DNA from: Loktanella sp. M215
GTDB taxonomy: Bacteria > Pseudomonadota > Alphaproteobacteria > Rhodobacterales > Rhodobacteraceae
Length of the DNA: 64,000 nt
Direction of reading: 5' to 3'
Assembly (NCBI RefSeq): GCF_021735925.1
Contig: NZ_WMEA01000001.1
Location: 124,001 to 188,000 of the forward strand
Under the pieces are notes generated by a model. That model saw only the letters and a list, made by a program, of their open reading frames with translations. It was not told the origin of the DNA and ran no database searches. The position numbers and the translations under genes were made by a program. Of the stretch, positions 8,208 through 17,748 are shown one piece after another (within the stretch, counting starts at the first letter, position 1; each line of letters opens with the position of its first letter).

Positions 8208-9074
8208 ATGCGCTCAGTTTTCAGTTTGGTTCTGGTTCTTGGCATGGCACTGGCGGGGTTTGCCGTCTACATGGTCAAGGGCTATGTGGCCGACACCGAA
8301 AGTGCCCTGATCGCGGAACGCGAACGCGCGGCGCAGGTCGTCGAAACCATTGACGTGCTGGCCGTATCCAAGGCGCTCGCATTTGGCGACACGCTGACTG
8401 CAGAAGACGTCACAACCGTCAAGTATGCCAAGGATTTCCTGCCGGAAGGCACCTTCGCCACCATGGAAGAGCTGTTTCCGGAAGGTTTGGACCAGTCCCG
8501 CAGCGTCCTGCGCCCGATGGAGGTGAACGAGGTCGTGCTTGCCACGAACGTCACGCCACAGGGGCAAATCGCCAGCATCACGCAGCAGTTGCGTCCGATG
8601 ATGCGGGCCTTCACGATCGGCGTCGATGGGTCGACGGCGGTATCCAGCTTCTTGCGGCCGGGCAACCGGGTGGACATCTATTGGACCGGAAACGTGGGCC
8701 AGAAAAACAATCAGGATGAAACCCATCTGATCGGCAGCTCGATCGAATTGATCGCCATCGACCAGAGCACTGACCGCAACAAGATCGACACCGCGATCCC
8801 CAGCACCGTGACCGTTCAGGTCAGCGTCGACGACGTCGCGCGACTGGCCCAGGCCCAAGCCGAAGGCAAGCTGAGCCTGTCGCTGGTGGGATCGGACTCG
8901 GCTGTGAACGTGGTGGCGGATGGCGAACAGGCCATCACCCTGCCAGAGCCGCCCGTTGCTCCGGTCATCGTCGCTGACGTCCCTGTCGCGGCCCCCGCTG
9001 CCCCGCAAAGCTGCTATACGACCGTGCGCCGCGGCACCGAGAAGGTGCAGATGGAAATCGCCTGCACCAACTGA
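8208..9074 (+). CDS. cpaB: Flp pilus assembly protein CpaB/RcpC
   Basis: Periplasmic pilus assembly factor, 288 residues. An N-terminal membrane anchor (VFSLVLVLGMALAGFAVYMV) is followed by an SAF-like domain (VLAVSKALAFGDTLTAEDV, about 50-70) and the RcpC/CpaB core containing RAFTIGVDGSTAVSSFLRPG and NRVDIYWTG (about 135-165), the usual fold that contacts the secretin. A Pro/Ala linker near 245-260 leads to a short C-terminal segment with two Cys. It is placed between the pilins and the secretin, as in most Tad loci. Confidence 0.92.
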   Translation: MRSVFSLVLVLGMALAGFAVYMVKGYVADTESALIAERERAAQVVETIDVLAVSKALAFGDTLTAEDVTTVKYAKDFLPEGTFATMEELFPEGLDQSRSVLRPMEVNEVVLATNVTPQGQIASITQQLRPMMRAFTIGVDGSTAVSSFLRPGNRVDIYWTGNVGQKNNQDETHLIGSSIELIAIDQSTDRNKIDTAIPSTVTVQVSVDDVARLAQAQAEGKLSLSLVGSDSAVNVVADGEQAITLPEPPVAPVIVADVPVAAPAAPQSCYTTVRRGTEKVQMEIACTN

Positions 9075-9111
9075 TCCAGATCAGTCTAACCCTATAAAAC
9101 ATGGAATGTCA

Positions 9112-9134
9112 GGGCCGCCGGAAACGCGCGGCCC
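9112..9134 (+). terminator. Hairpin between cpaB and cpaC, possible weak terminator
   Basis: GGGCCGC and GCGGCCC form a 7-bp stem around a 9-nt loop, 37 bp after cpaB. It has no real T-run, so it may be an RNA stability element instead of a terminator. Confidence 0.35.
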
Positions 9135-9250
9135 GACTTGCTTGCGGCGCCTGAAAATCGGACGTGTTGCCCGATGTCCACATCAATCATAGCCCGCAAA
9201 CCATTGATTCTTGCAATAATCAGCGGACATGGTCATGGTGGTCGCAATGA

Positions 9251-9266
9251 CGGAAAATAATTTCCG
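9251..9266. promoter_or_regulatory. Inverted repeat upstream of cpaC
   Basis: CGGAAA-ATAA-TTTCCG, a 6+6 dyad with an AT spacer, 30 bp before the cpaC start. It lies in a 221-bp space between cpaB and cpaC that is large enough for a separate promoter. It is a candidate operator and no binding protein is known. Confidence 0.35.
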
Positions 9267-9295
9267 CTGACGCGTGATCGGAGAGGCAGGTCACA

Positions 9296-10717
9296 ATGAG
9301 CTATGACAGATTCATGAAGGCCGCTGTGGCGAGCCTGATGTTGGTTTTTGCGGCAACGGCGCCCGTGCAGGCAGAGACGCTGCGCGTCGTGACCGGCACG
9401 TCATCCGCACCACTGGCCGTTCCGATGAACCGCGCCATCGTTGTGGAAAGCGACGAACCCTTCACCGAAATTTCAATCGCCAACCCGGGCATTGCAGACA
9501 TCTCGTCCCTGTCGGACCGGACGATCTATCTGCTGGGCAAAGAGCCGGGGCGCACGACGATGACGATCCTGGGCGCCGATGGCCGCCTGATCAGCAACGT
9601 CGAGGTGCAGGTCACGCCTGACATCGCGGAATTCAAGGAGCGGCTGGAACAGATCCTGCCGGGCGAGCCGATCGAGGTCCGCACCGCCAACAACGGCATC
9701 GTGCTGTCGGGCACCGTCAGCAGCACGGCCCGTCTGGACCGCGCGCTGGAACTGGCCGAGCGCTATGCCCCCGAGCGGGTATCCAACCTGATGAGCGTCG
9801 GCGGCACCCAGCAGGTCATGCTGAAGGTCCGTTTTGCCGAAATGCAGCGCAGCGTCAGCAAGTCGCTGTCGTCATCCGTCGCGGCGCAGGGCACGGCGTT
9901 GAACGGCAATCTTGGCACCAGCGGCGGCACCGGCGGACTGGTCACGTCCGGCGCCATCGGCAATACATTCAATGGCTCCACCCCTGCTACCAATGCCAAT
10001 AACGGCGCCTTCCTCTTCGGCTTCAACGCCGGCGGGCTGGAGGTCGGCATCCTGCTGGAAGCGCTGGAATCCCGTGGCGTGGTGCGCACGTTGGCAGAGC
10101 CGAACCTGACCGCCCTGTCGGGGCAAGAAGCCAAGTTTCTGGCCGGTGGCGAATATCCCGTGCCCGTGGCGCAGGACGGCGGCCAGATTTCGGTCGAATT
10201 CAAGCCTTTCGGCGTGGAGCTGACATTCGTGCCGCGCGTCGTCGACGGCGACATCATCAACCTCGAACTGATGGCAGCGGTGTCTTCGATCGATCCGGCC
10301 AACGGTTTCACCGCGAACGGCTTTACCGTGAACGCCTTCCGGCGGCGGGAAACCTCGACCACGGTGGAAATGCGCGACGGCGAAAGCTTTGCCATCGCGG
10401 GCCTTTTGTCCGACGACTTTACCGATCTGAACGGTCAGGTGCCGTGGCTGGGCGATGTGCCCGTGCTGGGCGCCCTGTTCCGCAGCGTCGAATACAGCCG
10501 CCGCCAGACAGAGCTTGTCATCATCGTGACACCGCATCTGGTCACACCGACCCGTGGTCAGGCGCTGGCGCTGCCGACCGACCGCGTGCAGCCGCCATCG
10601 GAAAAGGATCTGTTCCTGTTTGGCCGCGTCGCCGCGTCGAATGCGCCAAAGGCTGGTGGCGCTGGTGAAGTCGCACGACAGGACTTCAGCGGCTCTTACG
10701 GCTATGTGATGGAATGA
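9296..10717 (+). CDS. cpaC: Tad secretin CpaC/RcpA
   Basis: Outer-membrane secretin ring through which the Flp pilus passes. The 473-residue protein has a signal peptide (VASLMLVFAATAPVQA), an N-terminal pilus/secretin domain (NRAIVVESDEPFTEISIANP, about 42-61), a BON-like part (GIVLSGTVSSTARLDRAL, about 139-156), a Gly/Ser/Thr-rich insertion about 200-235, and the C-terminal secretin domain (LEALESRGVVRTLAEPNLTA, then GLLSDDFTDLNGQVPWLGD and the TELVIIVTPHLV strand). The end overlaps a possible ATGA start of the next gene. Confidence 0.94.
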   Translation: MSYDRFMKAAVASLMLVFAATAPVQAETLRVVTGTSSAPLAVPMNRAIVVESDEPFTEISIANPGIADISSLSDRTIYLLGKEPGRTTMTILGADGRLISNVEVQVTPDIAEFKERLEQILPGEPIEVRTANNGIVLSGTVSSTARLDRALELAERYAPERVSNLMSVGGTQQVMLKVRFAEMQRSVSKSLSSSVAAQGTALNGNLGTSGGTGGLVTSGAIGNTFNGSTPATNANNGAFLFGFNAGGLEVGILLEALESRGVVRTLAEPNLTALSGQEAKFLAGGEYPVPVAQDGGQISVEFKPFGVELTFVPRVVDGDIINLELMAAVSSIDPANGFTANGFTVNAFRRRETSTTVEMRDGESFAIAGLLSDDFTDLNGQVPWLGDVPVLGALFRSVEYSRRQTELVIIVTPHLVTPTRGQALALPTDRVQPPSEKDLFLFGRVAASNAPKAGGAGEVARQDFSGSYGYVME

Positions 10718-10731
10718 CGGGGGCTGCCGCG

Positions 10732-11367
10732 ATGAAGACCTTTTTGATGACGACAGCCGCCGCCCTGACACTGATGGGCTGCGCACAAGAGGCGGGCATG
10801 GCGCGTGACGCCGCAGGGACGGCGTACCTTGACCCGGCCTTCGGCAATGCCACCGCCGCAAACGAGGCGGCGATGACCGGTGCGACGTCCCAACTTGGCG
10901 CGCGTTTTGCGTCGGAGGTCGACAGCACCGTCACATTCGCCTTCAACTCTGCCGAGCTGGACGCCACCGCACAATCGGTGCTGGCCGTCCAGGCCAACTG
11001 GATCCGTCAGTTTCCGGAAATCCGGTTCCGGGTCTATGGCTTCACCGATCTGGTGGGCTCTGCCGCCTACAACAAGCGGCTGGGGCTGGCCCGCGCCAAT
11101 GCCATCGTGTCCTATCTATCCACTCAGGGCATCAGCCGGTCCCGGCTGGAGGCGCTGGTGTCCTACGGCGAGACGCGTCCAGTGATTGCGACCCCCGGTC
11201 CCGAACGCCAGAACCGCCGCGCCGTGACCGAGGTGTCTGGCTTCGTGAAGGGCGCGCCGATGCTGCTGAACGGCAAGTATGCGGAAGTCATCTTTCGTGA
11301 ATACGTGACCAGCGCGGCGCCGACTGCCACGATCTCTGAGTCGCAGACGGCTGGCGCCGCACAGTAA
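10732..11367 (+). CDS. OmpA-family lipoprotein in the CpaD position
   Basis: A 211-residue predicted outer-membrane lipoprotein. From the ATG at 10732 it reads MKTFLMTTAAALTLMGC, a good lipoprotein signal with lipobox LMGC; an upstream in-frame ATG (10714, overlapping the cpaC stop) would add six residues before the signal. Residues about 70-170 form an OmpA/MotB-type peptidoglycan-binding domain: FAFNSAELDATAQSVL, YGFTDLVGSAAYNKRLGLARA, and the NRRAV element. It sits between the secretin and TadZ where other Tad loci carry CpaD/RcpB, so it may anchor the secretin to the wall. That role is inferred from position. Confidence 0.82.
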   Translation: MKTFLMTTAAALTLMGCAQEAGMARDAAGTAYLDPAFGNATAANEAAMTGATSQLGARFASEVDSTVTFAFNSAELDATAQSVLAVQANWIRQFPEIRFRVYGFTDLVGSAAYNKRLGLARANAIVSYLSTQGISRSRLEALVSYGETRPVIATPGPERQNRRAVTEVSGFVKGAPMLLNGKYAEVIFREYVTSAAPTATISESQTAGAAQ

Positions 11368-11380
11368 TTGCGGAGTGCGG

Positions 11381-11400
11381 CGCGCATCATGCGATGCGCG
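11381..11400 (+). other. Perfect hairpin after the OmpA-like gene
   Basis: CGCGCATC-ATGC-GATGCGCG, an 8-bp stem with a 4-nt loop, 13 bp after the stop codon. No T-run follows, so it is more likely an mRNA 3' stabiliser or a Rho-associated end than an intrinsic terminator. Confidence 0.45.
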
Positions 11401-11429
11401 TCGACAGTGCGACCCCGTCCGTCCTATCG

Positions 11430-11447
11430 TTGTGCCAAACCGCACAA
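11430..11447. promoter_or_regulatory. Inverted repeat in the space before tadZ
   Basis: TTGTGC-CAAACC-GCACAA, a 6+6 dyad, about 170 bp before the tadZ start. The 251-bp space contains no gene and probably carries a second promoter for the assembly genes. The dyad is a candidate operator only. Confidence 0.3.
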
Positions 11448-11618
11448 TCACACGGATTTCGTCCCAATCTCGACATGATTAGACGGCACAACCGGATCAA
11501 CGGGCAAGCCTTGTTCTGCAAGATGCAGACAGGGCGAAAGCACCGGGTGATCGTGATGGGCCCCTGACAGAGCCTCACACCCTCCCCGCGCGGCGCCCAC
11601 ATGTAGAGGACGTCCGGT

Positions 11619-12866
11619 ATGAGTAGCACTGCAGTTCTGAGATCCGAAAGCCCGGCCCTGATCGCCTGCACCGTCAGCCGCGACGTGCAGATTTTTGATC
11701 TGCTGATCGAGGACATGGAAGCCGCCCTTGGCGAACGCTGGGGCGACCTGAGCTTCACGGATGCCATGACCTTTCTGCGACAGCCAGAGGCATCAGAGCT
11801 GGAGTTCCTGGCCGTTGCCATGGATCAAGCGGACGAAGACAATTTGGAGCAGATCGCCGCGATCATCGGTGCCGCCAAACGGCGCGATATCAAGGTGATC
11901 CTGATCACCGAGGATGTCAGCCCCGGCGCGCTGCACAAGCTGTTGCGTGAAGGGGGCGACGAGTTCGTGCCCTACCCCCTGCCGGAAAACGAGCTGGCCA
12001 ATGCCATCGAACGTGTGCAGACCCCCGCAGCCGAAATCCCGATCGCCCCCGAGCTGGAAAACAAGCTGAAGCCGACCGGCACCCATGACGGCGTCGTGAT
12101 CGCGGTGCATGGCATGGCCGGCGGGACCGGTGCCACCACGCTGGCCGTGAACCTCGCCTGGGAACTGGTGCTGGCCGACAAGGCGACGCCGCCGCGCGTC
12201 TGCCTGCTGGATCTGGACCTGCAATTCGGCACCGCATCGACCTATCTGGATCTGCCCCGCCGCGAAGCGGTGCTGGAACTGCTGTCGGACACGGATTCGA
12301 TGGACAGCACGTCATTCATGCAGGCGCTGCTGTCCTACGACCAGAAACTACACGTGCTGACCGCGCCCACAGACATGATCCCGCTTGATCTGATCAGCGG
12401 CGCGGATGTGGCCCGCGTGCTGGAAATGGCGCGCACGAACTTTGACTACGTGATCATCGACATGCCCTCGACCATGGTCGAATGGTCCCAGACCGTGCTG
12501 GAGGCGGCGCATGTCTACTTCGCCACGCTGGAGCTCGACATGCGGTCGGCGCAGAACACGCTGCGCCTGAAACGTGCGCTGCAGTCCGAAGACCTGCCGT
12601 TCGACAAGCTGCGCTTTGTGTTGAACCGCGCCCCCGGGTTCACGGATCTGTCCGGCAAGGCCCGCGTGAAGCGGCTGGGCGAGAGCCTCGGGATCTCGAT
12701 CGAGGTGCAGCTGCCGGATGGTGGCAAGCAGGTCGCCCAGACCTGCGATCACGGCACGCCACTGGCCGTGAACGCGCCCAAGAACGCCATGCGCAAGGAA
12801 ATCGCGAAACTCGCGGCGTCCGTCCACGCGGTCAATCAGGCCGAACACGCCGAAGCTAAGGGTTAA
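11619..12866 (+). CDS. cpaE: Tad pilus localisation ATPase-like protein TadZ/CpaE
   Basis: MinD/ParA-like protein that places the Tad machine at the cell pole. The 415-residue protein has an N-terminal receiver-like domain (about 15-130, including VILITEDVSPGALHKLLREGGDEFV) and a C-terminal MinD-type domain from about 150. The nucleotide loop reads GMAGGTGATTLAVNLAW, lacking the lysines of a normal deviant Walker A (KGGxGKT), as in many TadZ proteins. LLDLDLQFG and DYVIIDMPSTMVEWS follow as expected. AGAGGA eight bases before the ATG supports the start. It begins the run of closely spaced assembly genes. Confidence 0.9.
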   Translation: MSSTAVLRSESPALIACTVSRDVQIFDLLIEDMEAALGERWGDLSFTDAMTFLRQPEASELEFLAVAMDQADEDNLEQIAAIIGAAKRRDIKVILITEDVSPGALHKLLREGGDEFVPYPLPENELANAIERVQTPAAEIPIAPELENKLKPTGTHDGVVIAVHGMAGGTGATTLAVNLAWELVLADKATPPRVCLLDLDLQFGTASTYLDLPRREAVLELLSDTDSMDSTSFMQALLSYDQKLHVLTAPTDMIPLDLISGADVARVLEMARTNFDYVIIDMPSTMVEWSQTVLEAAHVYFATLELDMRSAQNTLRLKRALQSEDLPFDKLRFVLNRAPGFTDLSGKARVKRLGESLGISIEVQLPDGGKQVAQTCDHGTPLAVNAPKNAMRKEIAKLAASVHAVNQAEHAEAKG

Positions 12867-12881
12867 GGGAAAGGGTCTGCC

Positions 12882-14342
12882 ATGTTCTCCAAGTACAAGA
12901 AGCCCGGAGACGGTGCGCCGACGCCCGGCGCACGCCCCAGCACTCTGACGCCATCAAATCCGGTCTTGGCCGCCGTGCCCGCCGTCGAGGAGAGCCCGCG
13001 CAAATCGCTGATGAAGGCGATGCCCGGGCGTGGCGCGGAGGTGGCCCCCGCCGACCGCGACAAGAAGCGCAAGGAGCGGCTGGGCGAAATCAAGCTGGAG
13101 CTGCACAAGGCGCTGCTGGACAACCTGAACCTCGCGGCCCTTGAAAACGCCAGCGAGGCGGATCTGCGCAACGAGATCAATGCCATCGCCAACGAGACGT
13201 TGGAAGAGATGGGGATCGTCCTGAACCGGGAAGAACGCACCACCCTGGCGCAGGATCTGTTCTTCGAGGTGACGGGCCTTGGCCCGCTGGAAGTGCTGCT
13301 GAAGGACGATACGGTCAACGATATTCTGGTGAACGGTCCGCGGCAGATCTTTGTAGAACGCGCCGGCAAGCTGGAACTGACCGACATCACGTTCAAGGAC
13401 GAAAAGCACCTGCTGCGGATCATCGACAAGATCGTGTCCGCCGTGGGGCGTCGCGTCGATGAAAGCAATCCTTACGTCGACGCCCGTCTGGCTGACGGGT
13501 CGCGTTTCAACGCCATGGTCGGCCCGATTGCCGTGGACGGCAGCCTCGTGTCGATCCGGAAGTTCAAAAAGGACAAGTTGGGGATCGACGATCTGGTCCG
13601 TTTCGGGGCCTTTTCCGAGGAGATGGCCGCCTATCTGCAAGCCGCCGTCGCGACCCGCCTGAACGTCATCGTCTCTGGCGGTACGGGTTCGGGCAAGACG
13701 ACCACGCTGAACGCCCTGTCATCCTTCATCGCGAACGACGAACGCATCCTGACGATCGAGGATACGGCCGAACTTCAGCTGCAGCAGGTTCACGTCGGCC
13801 GGATGGAAAGCCGCCCGCCCAACGTCGAGGGCAAGGGCGCCGTCAGTCAGCGCGACTGCCTGAAGAACGCGCTGCGGATGCGCCCGGACCGGATCATCGT
13901 GGGCGAGACGCGGGGCGAAGAAGTCATCGACATGTTGCAGGCCATGAACACGGGCCACGACGGATCCATGACGACAATCCACGCGAACTCTGCCCGTGAC
14001 GGCGTCTCGCGTCTGGAAAACATGATCGCCATGGCCGGCATCGAAATGCCGATCAAGGCGATGCGATCGCAGATATCCTCGGCTGTGAACCTGATCGTGC
14101 AGGCCAGCCGTCTGCAGGACGGCTCGCGCCGCATGACCTCGATCACCGAGATCACTGGAATGGAAGGCGATGTCATCTCGATGCAGGAAATCTTCAAGTT
14201 CCAGCGTATCGGCCTGACGCCGGAAAACAAGATCATCGGCCATTTCACGGCCACGGGCGTGCGCAGCCACTTCTCGGACCGTTTCAAACTGTGGGGCTAC
14301 GACCTGCCGCCACAGATCTTCGAACCCCTCGTTGCGGAGTAG
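12882..14342 (+). CDS. cpaF: Tad secretion ATPase CpaF/TadA
   Basis: Hexameric ATPase that powers pilus extension (and in some systems retraction). The 486-residue protein has a poorly conserved basic N-terminus of about 70 residues, an N-terminal domain about 85-250, and the GspE/VirB11 ATPase core: Walker [16 protein letters not shown] (about 266-280), Asp box, Walker B-type segment [16 protein letters not shown], and His box [21 protein letters not shown] lies before the ATG. It is followed after 6 bp by tadB, with which it works at the inner membrane. Confidence 0.96.
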   Translation: MFSKYKKPGDGAPTPGARPSTLTPSNPVLAAVPAVEESPRKSLMKAMPGRGAEVAPADRDKKRKERLGEIKLELHKALLDNLNLAALENASEADLRNEINAIANETLEEMGIVLNREERTTLAQDLFFEVTGLGPLEVLLKDDTVNDILVNGPRQIFVERAGKLELTDITFKDEKHLLRIIDKIVSAVGRRVDESNPYVDARLADGSRFNAMVGPIAVDGSLVSIRKFKKDKLGIDDLVRFGAFSEEMAAYLQAAVATRLNVIVSGGTGSGKTTTLNALSSFIANDERILTIEDTAELQLQQVHVGRMESRPPNVEGKGAVSQRDCLKNALRMRPDRIIVGETRGEEVIDMLQAMNTGHDGSMTTIHANSARDGVSRLENMIAMAGIEMPIKAMRSQISSAVNLIVQASRLQDGSRRMTSITEITGMEGDVISMQEIFKFQRIGLTPENKIIGHFTATGVRSHFSDRFKLWGYDLPPQIFEPLVAE

Positions 14343-14348
14343 CACGCC

Positions 14349-15314
14349 ATGATTTCCGCCCAGCCGATCATCTATATCGTCATTTTCGTGTCCGTCATCG
14401 CGCTGGTGCAGGGTGCCTATCTTGTGCTGTTCGGCAAATCGATCAGCCAGAACGGCAAGGTGAACCGCCGTTTGGAGCTGCTGGAAAAGGGCGGCAACCG
14501 CGAACAGGTGCTGGAACAACTCCGCAAGGAGATGACCCAGCACATGAAATCGCAGAGCATCCCGATCTATTCCATCCTCGCGGGCAAGGCCCAGCGCGCG
14601 AACATTGCCTTTACACCGCCCCAGCTGCTGATGGTCATGGCGGGTGTCAGCGTGCTGGCCTTCGCCGCGCTGACCGTGATGACCGCCGTCGCCCTGCCGA
14701 CGCGCAGCGTGATTGCCGTAGGCATGGGGATCGGCGGCGTATACGTCTGGATCAGCGGCAAGGCCAACAAGCGCATGTCCCTGTTCGAGGAACAATTGCC
14801 GGAGGCCGTCGAGCTGATGGTCCGGTCCCTGCGCGTGGGTCACCCGTTTTCATCCGCGGTGCAGATCGTCGCCAAGGAAATCGCCGATCCGCTGGGCACC
14901 GAGATGGGTGTCATCGCCGACGAGGCCGCCTATGGCCGCGACATGGGCGAGACGCTGAAGGCCATGGCCGAACGGCTCGACATGCAGGACCTGCGGTTTC
15001 TGGCCGTCGCCGTGACGATCCAGCAGACCTCTGGCGGCAACCTGGCCGAAATTCTGGACGGTCTGGCCAAGGTGATCCGGTCACGGTTCCGGCTGTTCCG
15101 CCGGGTCAAGGCCATCACGGCCGAGGCGAAATGGTCCGGCAAGCTCTTGTCCGGCTTTCCCATCGGTGCCTTGGTCGTCATCAACATGATCCAGCCGAAC
15201 TACTTCGACGACATCATGGACAAGCCGATCTTCATCCCGGCCTGTCTGGTTGTGGCGGGGTTCCTCGTGCTGAACCTGATCGTCATGCGCGCTCTTGTGA
15301 ACATCAAGGTTTAA
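14349..15314 (+). CDS. tadB: Tad inner-membrane platform protein TadB
   Basis: One of the two GspF-like platform proteins. The 321-residue protein has a membrane segment at about 5-26, a pair near 95-135, the T2SSF domain about 150-280 (LPEAVELMVRSLRVGHPFSSA, IQQTSGGNLAEILDGLAKVI) and terminal hydrophobic segments about 260-315. It is directly followed by tadC (9 bp), the partner platform protein. Confidence 0.93.
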   Translation: MISAQPIIYIVIFVSVIALVQGAYLVLFGKSISQNGKVNRRLELLEKGGNREQVLEQLRKEMTQHMKSQSIPIYSILAGKAQRANIAFTPPQLLMVMAGVSVLAFAALTVMTAVALPTRSVIAVGMGIGGVYVWISGKANKRMSLFEEQLPEAVELMVRSLRVGHPFSSAVQIVAKEIADPLGTEMGVIADEAAYGRDMGETLKAMAERLDMQDLRFLAVAVTIQQTSGGNLAEILDGLAKVIRSRFRLFRRVKAITAEAKWSGKLLSGFPIGALVVINMIQPNYFDDIMDKPIFIPACLVVAGFLVLNLIVMRALVNIKV

Positions 15315-15323
15315 GGTCCAGTC

Positions 15324-16307
15324 ATGAATATCTTCTCTGACATCAACGCCATGATCACCGATATGCTTGGACCGTTCGGCGGCGTCATGCTGATCGGTTT
15401 GCTGGGTGTCCTTCTGATCCTGATCACCTTGCCGACGGTCATGAAACGTCCCGACGATCCCCTTGACCGGCTGAAGGCGGCCAACCGGGGGCAGGCGCCG
15501 AAGGCCGCGGGCAAGGCAGAACGGCTGCGCGCTCCCAGCAGCAAGGACAAGCTGGAGAAATTCGCCAACTTTCTGGAACCTCAGGATGCGGAAGAATATT
15601 CTGCGGCAAAGCTGAAGCTGCTGCAGGCGGGCTACAAATCCAAGAATTCCGTGCGGATTTTTCACTTCTCACAGTTTGCACTGGGGATCCTCGGGCTGGT
15701 GCTTGGCGGGCTTTACGCCCTGCTGAAGATGCAGCAAGGCGACGTGACATCGCAGAATATGATGATCATGCTGCTGGGGCCGGGCTGCGTCGGCTACATG
15801 CTGCCCAAATACTGGGTGACGCGCCGGGTCGCTGGCCGCAAGGAGGCGATCATCAACGGCTTTCCCGACAGCCTCGACATGATGCTGGTCTGCGTGGAAG
15901 CGGGTCAGTCCCTGGACCAGTCGATCCTGCGGGTCGCACGCGAGCTGAAATCCGGCTTTCCCGATCTTGCGCTGGAATTCGAGACCGTCAGTCAGGAAAT
16001 GAAAGCCGGCAAGGGCAAGGAGGCCGTGCTGCGCGACATGTCGGAACGCTGCGGGGTGCAGGATATCTCGAGCTTTACGACCGTGCTGATCCAGAGCCAG
16101 CAGTTCGGCACCTCGATCGCCGAGGCGTTGCGGGTCTATGCCGCGGAAATGCGCGACAAGCGCGTGATGCGGGCCGAAGAGGCCGCCAACAAGCTGCCGA
16201 CAAAGATGACACTGGCCACGATGATGTTGACCGTGCCGCCGCTTTTGATGATCCTGATCGGACCCTCGATCTATGGTATCACCCAGATGATGGGCACCGG
16301 AAACTGA
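15324..16307 (+). CDS. tadC: Tad inner-membrane platform protein TadC
   Basis: Second GspF-like platform protein, 327 residues. Membrane segments at about 15-35, 110-135 and 145-165 precede the T2SSF domain (FPDSLDMMLVCVEAGQSLDQ, LIQSQQFGTSIAEALRVYA), and a last hydrophobic helix LATMMLTVPPLLMILIGPSI ends the protein. AAGG seven bases before the ATG fits the start. It is part of the unbroken tadZ-cpaF-tadB-tadC series. Confidence 0.93.
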   Translation: MNIFSDINAMITDMLGPFGGVMLIGLLGVLLILITLPTVMKRPDDPLDRLKAANRGQAPKAAGKAERLRAPSSKDKLEKFANFLEPQDAEEYSAAKLKLLQAGYKSKNSVRIFHFSQFALGILGLVLGGLYALLKMQQGDVTSQNMMIMLLGPGCVGYMLPKYWVTRRVAGRKEAIINGFPDSLDMMLVCVEAGQSLDQSILRVARELKSGFPDLALEFETVSQEMKAGKGKEAVLRDMSERCGVQDISSFTTVLIQSQQFGTSIAEALRVYAAEMRDKRVMRAEEAANKLPTKMTLATMMLTVPPLLMILIGPSIYGITQMMGTGN

Positions 16308-16311
16308 ACTG

Positions 16312-16869
16312 ATGATCTCAAATGGCCTCGGCCTTTCTGTCGCCTTCACGCTTGCATTGGCCGCCTGTTCACCGGGCGGCCAGCTTGCATCCGGCGACGG
16401 TGTCTATGCCCCCGGTCTGGCCGGCAAGGCCGACACAGATGGCCTGATCGTCGGCCATCGCCTGATGGCCGCCGGCGAATACGAACTGGCGCTGGATGCC
16501 TATACCCGCGCCGCCGCCCAGCAGGGCCTGAACGTCGATACCCTGTCCGCACTGGGGTCCGCGAACCTGCGCCTGGGGCGTCTGGGTCAGGCCGAGGGTC
16601 TGCTGCGCCGGGCCGCGAAAGAGGCCCCCGATTTCCCGCCCGCCTGGAACAATCTGGGGGTCCTGCTGATGGAAAAGGGCGATTTTGCCGAAGCGGCCGA
16701 AGTTTTCCGTCGCGCATATGCCACGGATAACGGGAATTCTGACCAGATCAGAGAGAACTTGCGCTTGGCGCTATCCAAACGCGACGCCGTTATCTACGAT
16801 CCTGCACAAGAGAACCAGAACGTTGAACTGGTCCGGCGGGCCGATGGGGACACCATCGAACCGCTCTGA
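16312..16869 (+). CDS. TPR lipoprotein (TadD-like) 1
   Basis: A 185-residue predicted lipoprotein: signal sequence LGLSVAFTLALAACSPGG with lipobox LAAC, then about three tetratricopeptide repeats between residues 44 and 150 (for example VDTLSALGSANLRLGRLGQA and PAWNNLGVLLMEKGDFAEA). TadD-type TPR lipoproteins help assemble or stabilise the secretin. It starts 4 bp after tadC. The short C-terminal tail is charged. Two such genes follow each other here; which is the true TadD equivalent cannot be decided. Confidence 0.82.
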   Translation: MISNGLGLSVAFTLALAACSPGGQLASGDGVYAPGLAGKADTDGLIVGHRLMAAGEYELALDAYTRAAAQQGLNVDTLSALGSANLRLGRLGQAEGLLRRAAKEAPDFPPAWNNLGVLLMEKGDFAEAAEVFRRAYATDNGNSDQIRENLRLALSKRDAVIYDPAQENQNVELVRRADGDTIEPL

Positions 16870-16898
16870 GAGGCAGCAGCAGGAAAGGACGCACACCC

Positions 16899-17744
16899 AT
16901 GCGCCACACCGTTATTCTTTGTCTGGCCGGCACGCTGGTCTTGTCCGCCTGCGGCAGCCACAACGGCGATGCCGAAGTGCAGCGCGCGATGCAGGACATC
17001 AACGCCGTCGATGGATCGAACCTGAACGATGTCATGATGACCGTGGGCGACCCGGACGAGGCCGTGAAGTATTTCAGCGGTGCCCTGGCGAACGAACCGG
17101 GCCGGGTCGATCTGCAACGCGGTCTTGCGAAATCCCTGATCCGCGCCAGCCGCACGACAGAGGCCGTCGCCGCCTGGCAGACCGTGGTCGCCAATCCCGC
17201 CGCCAACCTTGATGACCGGGTGGATCTGGCCGATGCGCAGATCCGGTCGAACCAGTGGGACGCCGCGGCCGCCACGCTCAACACCGTCCCGCCCACTCAT
17301 GAGACCTATAACCGCTACAAGCTGGAGGCGATGATCGCCGACAGCAAGCAGCAGTGGACGAAGTCGGACAGTTTTTATCAAACCGCGGTGGGTCTGACCA
17401 CGACACCCGCCAGCACGCTGAACAACTGGGGCTATTCCAAGCTGACGCGCGGCGATTATCCGGGGGCAGAGCGTCTGTTCATCGACGCCCTGCGGCAGGA
17501 CAGCACCCTGTTTACGGCCAAGAACAACCTTGTTCTGGCACGCGGCGCCCAGCGCAAATACGACCTGCCGGTCATCCCGATGAACCAGACCGAACGGGCG
17601 CAGCTGCTGTACACGATGGCGCTGACGGCGATCAAGCAGAACGACATCAGCACCGGCAAGGGCCTGCTGAAAGACGCGATTGAGACTCATCCCCAGCATT
17701 TCGAAGAGGCGGTCCGGTCCCTGCGCGCGCTGGAAGAGGCCTGA
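16899..17744 (+). CDS. TPR lipoprotein (TadD-like) 2
   Basis: A 281-residue lipoprotein with signal MRHTVILCLAGTLVLSACGS (lipobox LSAC) and degenerate tetratricopeptide repeats through about residues 55-265, including PDEAVKYFSGALANEPGRVD, LNNWGYSKLTRGDYPGAERL and NDISTGKGLLKDAIETHPQH. AAGGA nine bases upstream supports the start. It lies between the first TPR lipoprotein and the prepilin peptidase, so it very likely acts in pilus assembly at the outer membrane. Confidence 0.82.
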   Translation: MRHTVILCLAGTLVLSACGSHNGDAEVQRAMQDINAVDGSNLNDVMMTVGDPDEAVKYFSGALANEPGRVDLQRGLAKSLIRASRTTEAVAAWQTVVANPAANLDDRVDLADAQIRSNQWDAAAATLNTVPPTHETYNRYKLEAMIADSKQQWTKSDSFYQTAVGLTTTPASTLNNWGYSKLTRGDYPGAERLFIDALRQDSTLFTAKNNLVLARGAQRKYDLPVIPMNQTERAQLLYTMALTAIKQNDISTGKGLLKDAIETHPQHFEEAVRSLRALEEA

Positions 17745-17748
17745 CCTC

